From Actinomycetota bacterium (GTDB lineage Bacteria; Actinomycetota; Acidimicrobiia; Acidimicrobiales; Ilumatobacteraceae): a DNA stretch of 53,576 nt. Shown piece by piece: positions 24,605 to 32,977 of the stretch. The DNA lies in NCBI GenBank assembly GCA_016213665.1, contig JACQZX010000170.1, positions 1 through 53,576 on the forward strand, read 5' to 3'. The position numbers and the translations under genes are program-made. Every line of letters begins with the position of its first letter. The stretch's first letter is position 1. The notes beneath the pieces are model-generated. The model ran no database searches, was not told where the DNA came from, and saw only the letters and a list, made by a program, of their open reading frames with translations.

Positions 24605-26091
24605 ACCTCGCCCGGATAATCGAAGGTCATCCGGCCGACCGCGTCGCCATCTTCAGTCGCGGCAAGCCCACCACCTATGGCCAACTTTGCGACCAGGTGG
24701 CTCATGTGCGCGGTGGCCTCGCCGCGCTCGGTGTCGCCAAAGGCGATCGTGTTGCGCTGCTTTGTGGCAACGGTCGCTACTTCGCCGAGCTGTATCTGGC
24801 CGCGCTCGGTCTCGGCGCGGTCACCGTTCCGCTCAACCCGAGCAGTCCGGCGCCGGAGATTGAGCGCGAGTTGCGCACGGTTGGCGCCAAGGTCGTGGTG
24901 GTCGAACCGGCGGCGGCGCACGCGTGGTCGCAGATCAATCGCACGGGTCTTGCCGCCGTTGAGCATGTCGTCGCCACCGAGCCGAAAACGGTCGAGGGTG
25001 CCGACTGTTTATTCGATGAGTTGCTCCGCGCTGAGCAGGCGCCGATTGCGGAACTGGAGACCGACGATCTCGCCGTGCTCATCTTCACCAGCGGTACCGC
25101 CGGGTCGCCGCGGGCAGCGATGCTGAGCCACGGCAATCTGCTCAGCAACCTCGATCAAAGCCGCAGTACCGATGGGATCATGGCCGGCGATGTCGTTTAC
25201 GGAGTGCTCCCGTTGTTCCACATCTTCGGACTGAACGTCGTTCTTGGGCTCAGCCTCGCCCGCGGTGCCACCGTCGTGTTGGTGCAACGGTTCGACCCAT
25301 TCACGGCGCTGGAGACGATCCGCGATCGAGCCGTCACGGTGGTGCCCGGCGCGCCACCCCTATGGGTCGCGTTCAGCCAGTTCGACGATGCCCCTGCCGA
25401 CAGTTTCGCCAACGTGCGACTGGCCCTCACCGGTGCCGCCAAGATGCCCGAAGAGGCGGCGCGCCGCTTGCAGGAACGCTTCGGGATGTCTTTGTTGGAG
25501 GGCTACGGCCTCACCGAGGCATCGCCGGTTGTCACCAGCTCGGCCGGGATGGAAGTGAAGCTCGGATCGGTGGGCAAGGTGCTCGACGGTATTCAAGTGC
25601 GTCTCGTCGACGAGAACGGCGACGACGCACTAAAGGGCGACTCTGGCGAGATTCTGGTGAAGGGCCCCAATGTTTTCATGGGCTACCTCGATGCGCCCGA
25701 GGCCACGGCGCGTGCCCTCACCGCCGACGGCTGGTTACGCACCGGCGATATCGCCGTCGCCGACGATGATGGCTACCTGTACCTCGTCGACCGCGCCAAG
25801 GACCTCGTCATCGTCAGCGGCGTCAATGTCTACCCGGCCGAGGTCGAGCAGGTGCTGCTCGATCACCCCGACGTGGCCGAGGTCGGTGTCGTCGGCGTTC
25901 CGCACCCGCACACCGGCGAGGCGGTGAAGGCGTTCGTGGTGCTGAAGCCGGGAGCCGGAGCGCACGAAGATTCGCTGGTTTCGTGGTGCCTCGACAACCT
26001 TGCCCGTTACAAGTGCCCAACCAAGGTCGTGTTCGTGGACGAACTCCCCCGCAATGTCAGCGGCAAGTTACTTCGCCGCAGCCTCGTTTAG
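24601..26091 (+). CDS. AMP-forming acyl-CoA synthetase
   Basis: A 496-residue adenylate-forming enzyme from GTG 24601. The AMP-binding motif LIFTSGTAGSPRAAMLSHGN lies at about residue 160, EGYGLTEASPVV at about 300, GWLRTGDIAVADDDGYLYLVDRAKDLVIVSG at about 380, and the catalytic lysine segment PRNVSGKLLRR at the C-terminus. It should activate a fatty or other carboxylic acid to acyl-CoA. Substrate length is unclear. It overlaps the convergent membrane-protein gene by 24 bp. Confidence 0.93.
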   Translation: MNLARIIEGHPADRVAIFSRGKPTTYGQLCDQVAHVRGGLAALGVAKGDRVALLCGNGRYFAELYLAALGLGAVTVPLNPSSPAPEIERELRTVGAKVVVVEPAAAHAWSQINRTGLAAVEHVVATEPKTVEGADCLFDELLRAEQAPIAELETDDLAVLIFTSGTAGSPRAAMLSHGNLLSNLDQSRSTDGIMAGDVVYGVLPLFHIFGLNVVLGLSLARGATVVLVQRFDPFTALETIRDRAVTVVPGAPPLWVAFSQFDDAPADSFANVRLALTGAAKMPEEAARRLQERFGMSLLEGYGLTEASPVVTSSAGMEVKLGSVGKVLDGIQVRLVDENGDDALKGDSGEILVKGPNVFMGYLDAPEATARALTADGWLRTGDIAVADDDGYLYLVDRAKDLVIVSGVNVYPAEVEQVLLDHPDVAEVGVVGVPHPHTGEAVKAFVVLKPGAGAHEDSLVSWCLDNLARYKCPTKVVFVDELPRNVSGKLLRRSLV

Positions 26092-26739
26092 CCGCACCGT
26101 TGCCACCAGGAAGCCGACGAACAACAAGCAGATCCCGACCAGCAACGTGATCGCGAACGCGCGGTCTTTGCCCAGGCGACCGGCGATCGTGCCGCTGCCG
26201 CTGAGCACAAGCGTGCCGAGCGCGATCAGCAGATTGCCGGCCACCAAACGGCGCGGCGATGCCCGCCATGCGCTCACGACCGCACCGCCGATGATCACCA
26301 CCGCGGCCACGCCCGAGCCGGCAGCCGCCAGGATTCGTGGGGCGACGCCGAAAACTTCCGACCCGGTCGGCAGTTCGTTGCCGCTCGCTCCCGTGCGCGT
26401 GGGTGCGAACAGCACAACGCCGGTCGCAAATCCCGAGAGCAACACCAGGCCACCGCGCACCCGATCGCCGACCGCCTGCCCTGACAGCAGGTAGACGGTG
26501 CCGAGGGCCAACCACGGCACGTTGAGGACCGCGCCTGCCAGGTAGAAGACGCGGAAGGCACCGAGGCTCCAACCAACTGATTCCGCCCACCACAACGCGG
26601 CCGCGCCGATCGCGAACATGGCCAGCGACACCGTCCACGCCAGATCGTGCGGCCGGTGGCGACGTAACCAGCGATCGAACGTGCTGAGGGCGAACGCGCT
26701 TGCCACGAGTGTGGCCGCGGCCGCGAGCGCAGAATTCAT
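26068..26739 (-). CDS. integral membrane protein of unknown family
   Basis: About 223 residues from ATG 26739, with roughly six hydrophobic segments (for example ALAAAATLVASAFALS, LAWTVSLAMFAIGAAAL, VAAVVIIGGAVVSAW and the final AITLLVGICLLFVGFLVATV). No catalytic or transport signature was recognised. It lies divergent from rex across the Rex-operator-like site, so it may be Rex-controlled. An earlier in-frame ATG at 26766 is an alternative. Its 3' end overlaps the acyl-CoA ligase by 24 bp, tail to tail. Confidence 0.65.
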   Translation of the reverse strand: MNSALAAAATLVASAFALSTFDRWLRRHRPHDLAWTVSLAMFAIGAAALWWAESVGWSLGAFRVFYLAGAVLNVPWLALGTVYLLSGQAVGDRVRGGLVLLSGFATGVVLFAPTRTGASGNELPTGSEVFGVAPRILAAAGSGVAAVVIIGGAVVSAWRASPRRLVAGNLLIALGTLVLSGSGTIAGRLGKDRAFAITLLVGICLLFVGFLVATVRLNEAAAK

Positions 26740-26806
26740 CGGCGAGAGCGTACGGGTTGCCGGCATAGGTAGCGGTAGGCGCACAACCAGGCATCGGCAG
26801 CGGGCT

Positions 26807-26824
26807 TTGTGAACGCGTGCACGA
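26807..26824. promoter_or_regulatory. candidate Rex operator
   Basis: TTGTGAACGCGTGCACGA is close to the Streptomyces Rex operator TGTGAACGCGTTCACA: 14 of 16 core positions match. It lies 22 bp before the rex ATG at 26846 and between divergent genes. It fits autoregulation, and control of the divergent membrane protein gene, by the NADH/NAD+ ratio. Confidence 0.75.
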
Positions 26825-26845
26825 GTGCCTAACGTGACCACCGGT

Positions 26846-27538
26846 ATGGCTCCCGACCGCAATCGTCGTCGCATTCCCGATGCAACAGTTTCGCGGCTGC
26901 CGGTTTATCTGCGCATCCTCGGCGAGCAGCACGACCTCGGCGTCGACAGCATCTCGTCAGATCGCCTCGCCGAACTGGGAGGCGTCAACGCGGCCAAGGT
27001 CCGCAAGGACCTCAGCTACCTGGGTAGTTACGGCACACGTGGTGTCGGCTATGAGGTCGCTTATCTCATCTTTCAGATCCAGCGCGAATTGGGACTGACC
27101 CACGACTGGCCGGTGGTCATCGTCGGCGCCGGCAACCTCGGACAGGCGTTGTCGGGTTATGGCGGATTCGGCGCGCGGGGCTTCCCGGTTGCCGGTCTCG
27201 TCGATGTCGACGCGAGCAAGGTCGGCACACTTGTCGGCGGCGTACGAGTGCGGTCCATCGACGAACTACCGCAGATCGTCCAGAGCAAACGGGTGAGCAT
27301 CGGCATCGTCGCCACCCCGACGGCGTCGGCTCAGGATGCGGCCGATCGGCTGGTCGCCGCTGGAGTCACGAGCATCCTCAACTTCGCTCCCACCGTGTTG
27401 TCGGTACCGCCTTCGATCGAGGTGCGCAAGGTCGACCTGGCGGTGGAACTGCAGATACTCAGTTATCACGAGCAGCGACGCATTGCGGGCGGAGCGGCAA
27501 CAACGGCTGCGCGGCCGCGAGCAGTGAGCGCGTCCTGA
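26846..27538 (+). CDS. rex: redox-sensing transcriptional repressor Rex
   Basis: A 230-residue protein. Its N-terminal winged helix (RIPDATVSRLPVYLRIL, LGGVNAAKVRKDLSYLG) binds DNA. The Rossmann domain (VVIVGAGNLGQALSGY, AGLVDVDASKVG) senses NADH/NAD+. The C-terminus carries the domain-swapping helix around LQILSYHEQ. The start at 26846 follows the operator by 22 bp. Rex proteins repress respiratory and heme genes when NADH is low, and are often grouped with hem genes in actinobacteria. Here hemC follows with a 4-base overlap. Confidence 0.95.
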   Translation: MAPDRNRRRIPDATVSRLPVYLRILGEQHDLGVDSISSDRLAELGGVNAAKVRKDLSYLGSYGTRGVGYEVAYLIFQIQRELGLTHDWPVVIVGAGNLGQALSGYGGFGARGFPVAGLVDVDASKVGTLVGGVRVRSIDELPQIVQSKRVSIGIVATPTASAQDAADRLVAAGVTSILNFAPTVLSVPPSIEVRKVDLAVELQILSYHEQRRIAGGAATTAARPRAVSAS

Positions 27539-28437
27539 ACAAGCTTCGCGTTGCCACACGCGGCAGTGCTCAGGCGATGGCGCAGGCGCAAGTAGTGGCA
27601 GCGGCGTTGATGGCCCGTCACCCCGATCTCGATGTCGAGTTGGTGCTGATCGAGACGCTCGGCGATCTGCGCGCCGAGGTTCCATTGCACACCATTGGCG
27701 GGCTCGGTGTGTTCGTCAAGGAGGTGCAGCAGGCCGTACTTCGAGGCGATGCCGAAGTAGCCGTGCATAGCGCCAAAGACTTGCCGTCGTCCACCGTCAC
27801 GGAACTTCAGCTCGCCGCCTTTTGCGAACGCCGTGATCCACGCGACGCGCTCGTCGGGCGGTCGCTTGGAGATCTGGAGCAGGGCGCCACCGTGGCAACC
27901 GGATCGGTGCGCCGCAGTGCGCAACTGGCGAGCGTGCGACCCGACCTGCAATTCACCGAACTGCGCGGCAACATCCACACGCGGCTGGGCAAGGTACCGC
28001 CCGACGGTTCACTCGTGATGGCGGTTACGGCCCTGCAGGTTCTCGGTCTCACCGACCGAATCGCCGAGATCCTTCCCCTCGATCCGTTTGTGCCCTCCCC
28101 GGGCCAGGGATGTGTGGCGGTGGAATGTCGCGCCGGTGACGATCGCGTCGCCGAGCTGCTGGCGGGCATCGATCACCCCGCTACTCGGTCTGCAGTCGAG
28201 GCCGAGCGGGCCTTCCTGGCCGAACTTGGCAGTGGCTGCACGTTGCCGGTCGGTGCACACGCATCGGGCGATGAGCTGATCGGTTTCCTCGCCCGCCCCG
28301 ATGTCGGCCGCTCGCTGATCGACAGGGCAGTATTGCCCGGCGAGCGCGACCAACGCCTGCTCGCCGCCGCGAGGTTGGCAAGAGCGATGCACGGCCGGTT
28401 GCACCAGCAGCTACCCAACCAGCTACCGGAACCGTGA
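27535..28437 (+). CDS. hemC: porphobilinogen deaminase, apparent CTG start
   Basis: The enzyme polymerises four porphobilinogens into hydroxymethylbilane. Landmarks are LRVATRGSAQAMAQA at the N-terminus, HSAKDLPS with the catalytic aspartate, TGSVRRSAQL, LRGNIHTRLGK, and the dipyrromethane-cofactor cysteine in SGCTLPVGAHA. The conserved N-terminus begins upstream of the first in-frame ATG (27577). The only in-frame codon able to start translation is CTG at 27535, which overlaps the rex stop as CTGA. That gives 300 residues. The frame upstream has no ATG, GTG or TTG. hemD follows with a GTGA overlap. Confidence 0.93.
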   Translation: MNKLRVATRGSAQAMAQAQVVAAALMARHPDLDVELVLIETLGDLRAEVPLHTIGGLGVFVKEVQQAVLRGDAEVAVHSAKDLPSSTVTELQLAAFCERRDPRDALVGRSLGDLEQGATVATGSVRRSAQLASVRPDLQFTELRGNIHTRLGKVPPDGSLVMAVTALQVLGLTDRIAEILPLDPFVPSPGQGCVAVECRAGDDRVAELLAGIDHPATRSAVEAERAFLAELGSGCTLPVGAHASGDELIGFLARPDVGRSLIDRAVLPGERDQRLLAAARLARAMHGRLHQQLPNQLPEP

Positions 28438-29198
28438 AACCGTCGGGAGTGCTGGCCGGGAGGCGTGTTGTCGTCACACGCGCTGTCGAACAGTCTGCCG
28501 AGTTGGTGGCCTTGCTCGAGCAAAGCGGTGCCGTGGCTGTCGTGGTTCCGCTGATCGAGATCGCCACCGAGCCGGCCGGGGTCGTGGAGTTGGCCGCTCT
28601 CAACCTGGCGGCTTTCGACTGGGTGGTGGTCACCTCGCCGAACGGGGCGAGGCACCTTGTCGATGCGGCAGCCAGTAGTCAGAGGAAGCCGTCGCGAGTC
28701 GCTGCTGTCGGTTCCACCACGGCAGCGGTGCTGATTGGCGGCGGCCTCTCCGTTTCACTGACTCCAGCGGTTCAGAGCGCGCATGGCTTGCTCGTCGAAC
28801 TGGCTGCCGGGGGCCTGGCTGCCGACGACCTGCCTTTCAGCAAAAAGGTGCTGGTGGTTCAGGCTGCCGCTGCCGACCCGGCGCTGGCCGCTGGTCTGCG
28901 GGCGCGAGGGTGCGAGGTGAGCACCGTCGCGCCCTATCGCACGGTGGCCGTGCAGGCTGGCGTTGGCCTGCAACTGGCGGCACTGGCGGCCGACGCCGTG
29001 CTGTTCGCCAGCGGATCGGCGGTGCGAGCCTGGGTCGACGTGTTCGGTGATTCCACCCCGCCGATCGTGGTGACGATCGGCCCGCAGACGGCCGAGGCGG
29101 CGACCCGCGCCGGACTCAAGGTGAGTGTCGTGGCCGCCGATCATTCCTTGTCGGGAATGGTTGCGGCATTGGAACGTCGTCTCGCTGTCCCGAATTAG
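28434..29198 (+). CDS. hemD: uroporphyrinogen-III synthase
   Basis: A 254-residue protein from GTG 28434, overlapping the hemC stop. It has the typical two-domain HemD pattern: GRRVVVTRAVEQSAELVALLE at the N-terminus, FDWVVVTSPNGARHL at about residue 60, VAAVGSTTAAVL at about 83, and DAVLFASGSAVRAWV and VTIGPQTAEAATRAG in the C-terminal half. HemD sequences are variable, so the operon position adds weight. It closes and inverts ring D of hydroxymethylbilane. No hemA or hemL is seen between rex and hemC. Confidence 0.9.
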   Translation: MKPSGVLAGRRVVVTRAVEQSAELVALLEQSGAVAVVVPLIEIATEPAGVVELAALNLAAFDWVVVTSPNGARHLVDAAASSQRKPSRVAAVGSTTAAVLIGGGLSVSLTPAVQSAHGLLVELAAGGLAADDLPFSKKVLVVQAAAADPALAAGLRARGCEVSTVAPYRTVAVQAGVGLQLAALAADAVLFASGSAVRAWVDVFGDSTPPIVVTIGPQTAEAATRAGLKVSVVAADHSLSGMVAALERRLAVPN

Positions 29199-29213
29199 TA
29201 TTCCAACTCCACC

Positions 29214-31661
29214 ATGCGCCGCTCGTCGACTCCCCGCCGCCGGGCCCTCCTCATTGGTCTCGGCGCTTTGTTCGCAGCTCTGGGAGTAACCCAGGTCGCT
29301 GCGGGTCGGCGCGCCCCCGACCAGACCTTGCTGCTGCAGGCTCCGGTGGCGGTGGTGGAATCGGTTGTCTCGCACAGCCCGACCGTCTCCGCCGACGGCC
29401 GATTCGTGGTCTACGCGGGCGAAGGTGGTGCTGGGCAGGGTGCCGACCGGCAGGGCGCGATCTGGCTGAAAGATCATTCCGACAACTCGCTTGTCGACCT
29501 CACTCCGCCCGTCGCGGGTATCCGTCCGGGGAACTCGCTGTGGCCCGTGATCAGCGGCGATGGCTGCACGGTCACCGTCATCACCGAGATGGCGCTCGAT
29601 CTCTTCCGTGACGACGACCTGGGTGGGCGATGGGACGTCTATCGGCTACTGCTTCCGCATTGCGGTGGTGAGGTGGCCGACTGGGAGTTGGTGTCGGCCT
29701 CGAGAGGTTCCGGCTTCGATGCTGCCGCCGGCGACGATGTCAGCAGTCTCTATCCGCCGGCGGTTTCAGCCGACGGCAATCAAGTCGCGTACACGCACCA
29801 ATTCGATGTGGCCAGCCCGGACCTGCTGGGAGTCACCGTCGTCGATCTCACGGTCGCACTCGGCGACCCCGGCCGTGCCCTATCGGTGCCGGGCACACCG
29901 AACGCCGCCCCTGATTCGATCTACAGGTATCGCGGCCTGCGGCAACCGGCGATGAGCGCCGACGGAACCGTCGTTGCCTTCACCTCCGATGCCGTCTCGG
30001 AAGCGGTTGCCAATCCCGTTGCCGATGTGACCACCGCGGGAGTCGCCGAGTGGGGCACCGGCCTCGAACAGGGCGGGTTCGCGGTGTCGAATGTCTTCCT
30101 CTGGGATCGCGCCGCGGTCGACGCCGCCAGCGTCGGTACCGCCGCCTTCACTGGAACCGTGGTCCGCGTGTCGGCTCCGATCGGCGACGAGACGGGCGAC
30201 AGCGCCAGCCCGGCGCTATCGGGCGATGGTCGTTTCGTCGCTTTCGAATCGACGGCGACCAACCTCGTTTCCGGCGCAACGTTGCCGCCGTGCGGTTCGG
30301 TTTGCCCGCCGCAGGTGTACTTGTACGACCGCACCGACGGGTCGTTGCGACTCGCCAGCCGCGAACCGGGCGACCCCACGCTGCCGCCGGTCGGCGCCGA
30401 CGCCGGTGCCACGCAGCCGTCGCTCAACTACAGCGGTGACGAATTGTTGTTCGTCAGTCGCAGCAGCAACCTGTTCCCGACGCGCAGCCTCGGTGTCGGT
30501 GATGCCGCCGATGGCGACATCGTGCTGGCACTTCCGGCTCTGGGCACTCTCGATCGTGTCTCGGTGCTCGCCGACGGCTTCACGCCCGCTCCGGCGGCCA
30601 ATTCTTACCCGCACATGTCTGCTGCGGGTCGAGTCGTCGTGTTCGACACCCTCGCCGGCTCGGTTTACGGGTCGGCGCAGGTGGGCCGTCAGGTAGCGAT
30701 CGTCGACTATGCGCCGGAACTCGTGCTGGCCGACCTTGATGTCGGCACGGTTTCGGTCGGATTTCCCGGTCCCGAGTGGTTTCTGGTCTTGTCCAACACC
30801 GGCTCGGCTTCATTTGTCCCGGCGACAGCGGAGGTCGACAATGCCGACTTCTTGATCAGCGGTGGAAGCTGTCTCGAGCAACCCACCGTTGCGGTGGCCC
30901 CGGGCGCCACGTGCACGGTCAATCTCATGCTGATGCCCAGCGTTGCCGGCAGTATCGAGGGCACGCTGACGATCAGTGAGCAGGGCTTCAACGCCTTCTC
31001 TGTTTCGACGCACCTGGTCGGTCGCGGAGGCGAGCCATCGCTGGCGCCGACGCCTGCTGGTGCCCACGGCGGCGATGTGCTGGTCGGCGTCGCTTCGGAA
31101 CCGATGTCGTTCACGGTCGAGAACGTCGCCTTCAACTCAGTGAGACTCGACACGCTCGAGATCACCGGCGCGAACCCCGATGATTTCCAACTGTCGCTTG
31201 ACGAATGTTCCAGTGATCGACTCACCGCTTCGAGTTCGTGCGCCATCCAAGTGGTGTTCACGCCGACAGCCTCCGGCCGGCGTTCTGCGCAGGTCGTCAT
31301 GCAAACTCGTGATGGCGGCTACGCGACGGTCCTGATCAGTGGTGATGCCTTCTTCGATCCCAAGCTCGCTGCCGATGTCACGGTGTTGGCCCCCGGCCGA
31401 CTCGGCCTCACCGGCACCGGGTTCGCCCCCAACGCCGACGTGACAGTCTCGTGGGCCGACGGCAGCGGTGGTTCCCTGACCACCGTCACCGACGCCGTCG
31501 GAGGGCTCAGTGCACAGATGGTGGTGCGTGCAACCGATCGCTCCGGCCTGCGCACGATCGTCGCCCAGACCGCCGATGGGCAGGTTGCTTCGGCGGAGGT
31601 GTTGGTGGTGCCACCGGCGCCCGGTCGTGGGCCGAACTCGCCCACGTGGCCGAACCGCTAG
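29214..31661 (+). CDS. secreted beta-propeller protein with choice-of-anchor domains
   Basis: An 815-residue protein with a signal peptide (basic MRRSSTPRRRALLIGLGALF, then an Ala/Gly core). Repeated PTVSADGRFVVYAG, AVSADGNQVAYTH, AMSADGTVVAFTSD and ALSGDGRFVAFES blades match PD40/TolB-like beta-propellers. The C-terminal third has two choice-of-anchor-D (ASPM/SPD-2/Hydin-like) modules, each with a cysteine-rich GSCLEQ or ECSSD segment and a VAPGATCTV-like strand. It probably sits outside the membrane. It separates hemD from hemB in the cluster and has no obvious link to heme synthesis. Confidence 0.8.
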   Translation: MRRSSTPRRRALLIGLGALFAALGVTQVAAGRRAPDQTLLLQAPVAVVESVVSHSPTVSADGRFVVYAGEGGAGQGADRQGAIWLKDHSDNSLVDLTPPVAGIRPGNSLWPVISGDGCTVTVITEMALDLFRDDDLGGRWDVYRLLLPHCGGEVADWELVSASRGSGFDAAAGDDVSSLYPPAVSADGNQVAYTHQFDVASPDLLGVTVVDLTVALGDPGRALSVPGTPNAAPDSIYRYRGLRQPAMSADGTVVAFTSDAVSEAVANPVADVTTAGVAEWGTGLEQGGFAVSNVFLWDRAAVDAASVGTAAFTGTVVRVSAPIGDETGDSASPALSGDGRFVAFESTATNLVSGATLPPCGSVCPPQVYLYDRTDGSLRLASREPGDPTLPPVGADAGATQPSLNYSGDELLFVSRSSNLFPTRSLGVGDAADGDIVLALPALGTLDRVSVLADGFTPAPAANSYPHMSAAGRVVVFDTLAGSVYGSAQVGRQVAIVDYAPELVLADLDVGTVSVGFPGPEWFLVLSNTGSASFVPATAEVDNADFLISGGSCLEQPTVAVAPGATCTVNLMLMPSVAGSIEGTLTISEQGFNAFSVSTHLVGRGGEPSLAPTPAGAHGGDVLVGVASEPMSFTVENVAFNSVRLDTLEITGANPDDFQLSLDECSSDRLTASSSCAIQVVFTPTASGRRSAQVVMQTRDGGYATVLISGDAFFDPKLAADVTVLAPGRLGLTGTGFAPNADVTVSWADGSGGSLTTVTDAVGGLSAQMVVRATDRSGLRTIVAQTADGQVASAEVLVVPPAPGRGPNSPTWPNR

Positions 31662-31665
31662 TTGT

Positions 31666-32904
31666 TCAGTTGCTCAGTATCAAGCCGCTGGCGATCACCT
31701 GCGGTGCACAGTTGCCGAGGGTCTGATCGCCGACTCCGACGCACGTGACTGACACCACCAGGTCCTCACCGCTGAGGAACTCGATCGGTGTGACAAGCGG
31801 AATGCCGACATCGGTGAAGATGTTGTCGAGTCGGTAGGTGAAGAGCACCACGTCGTTGCGTCGAATTGTGAGGGTTCCCTGATCGGCGTTCGGGTTCTGC
31901 ACGATCAGATCGGTCACCTGCAGGTGCTGTCCGGTGGGCACGCTGAAGCGTTGCTCTACCGTTTGGCCCTGGGGTACCACCATCGCCAGCGGAATGAGGG
32001 TCGGACTTCCGATCTCGCCGATCGGCGGCAGCGTCGACGCGACGACGATCGGCGTCGAATTGTCGCTGGTGTCCCCACTGATCGTCGATACCGGTACCGG
32101 TTGGCGGTCGTTGACAGCTTTCTCGGCTGCTTCTCGAATTGCCGGCCGTGCGACTGCGAACCACGCCGCCGCGAGCAGCGCGACAGCGCCGGCGCCGGCG
32201 ACCACCCGACCGAACAAGCGCTCGGGCACGATCGGTATCTGCACGAATGTGGCTGAAGTGGTGGCGGTTGGGGTGCCGGTCTGATCGGCCTCGATACGGA
32301 ACGGCAACGTGCGTGGGCGCCGCTCCCATTGCAAACCCTTGGCCCGTAATTTGAGGCGAATCAAGGTGCTCGCTCCGGGTTCTACGCCTGCGGCCGGGGG
32401 ATCGAACTCGCCCTCCACGCGACCACTTGGGTCGACGACCTTGAGGCGGCAACTCGCGAATGAGTTCCCGCGGTTCTCGAGCATCATCTCGAAGGTTGCG
32501 CCGTGGCGACCGCGTTGGGCCGGTTGCAGCACATCGAGGCGGCGGTTGTGACTGCCACCGATGACGATGGTGGTTTCGGCACCGCGAACGTCGTCGGGGT
32601 CGCTGTTGGGCACGATGCGCACCGATAGCAACGTCGGCCCTGCCGTGGTGCTGGGCAGCAGCGGTGGCCGAACTTCCACCGCCACCACTTGTTGCGTACC
32701 GCCAAAGAGGGTGATCGCTGCCGGTTCGATGGTGGTCCACGCCGCGGCCATGCCCGAGGGCGTGAGCACGAACGTGTCGGTCGTGTCGGCGAGGTTGACG
32801 ACGGTGAGCTGCAATACGGCCGTCGAGCCAGGCGCGACATCGACTTCATCCAGAGCAAACCATGCTTGTGCGGCCATCGGCGCAGACGTTACCGGTCGTG
32901 CCAT
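31666..32904 (-). CDS. membrane protein with N-terminal immunoglobulin-like repeats
   Basis: About 412 residues (or about 403 if translation starts at the second ATG, 32877). The N-terminal half has two beta-sandwich modules of the NEW3/COG1470 type (VDVAPGSTAVLQLTVVNLADTTDTF and ATFEMMLENRGNSFASCRL). One membrane helix follows (VVAGAGAVALLAAAWFAVA). The C-terminal region is another beta-rich domain ending in a CVGVGDQTLGNC cysteine pair. Topology is unusual in that beta domains lie on both sides of the single helix. It converges on the beta-propeller gene with a gap of only 4 bp. Function is unknown. Confidence 0.6.
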   Translation of the reverse strand: MARPVTSAPMAAQAWFALDEVDVAPGSTAVLQLTVVNLADTTDTFVLTPSGMAAAWTTIEPAAITLFGGTQQVVAVEVRPPLLPSTTAGPTLLSVRIVPNSDPDDVRGAETTIVIGGSHNRRLDVLQPAQRGRHGATFEMMLENRGNSFASCRLKVVDPSGRVEGEFDPPAAGVEPGASTLIRLKLRAKGLQWERRPRTLPFRIEADQTGTPTATTSATFVQIPIVPERLFGRVVAGAGAVALLAAAWFAVARPAIREAAEKAVNDRQPVPVSTISGDTSDNSTPIVVASTLPPIGEIGSPTLIPLAMVVPQGQTVEQRFSVPTGQHLQVTDLIVQNPNADQGTLTIRRNDVVLFTYRLDNIFTDVGIPLVTPIEFLSGEDLVVSVTCVGVGDQTLGNCAPQVIASGLILSN

Positions 32905-32977
32905 CGCGGAACGTGGCAGCTACCACCGCGCCCTGTCACGGGGGAATCCGATCGCAGCTTGAATACGATTCTTGATC

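Noticed and set aside
27577-28437. hemC starting at ATG 27577
   Set aside because: That start would remove the conserved LRVATRGS N-terminus, which is encoded in frame just upstream.
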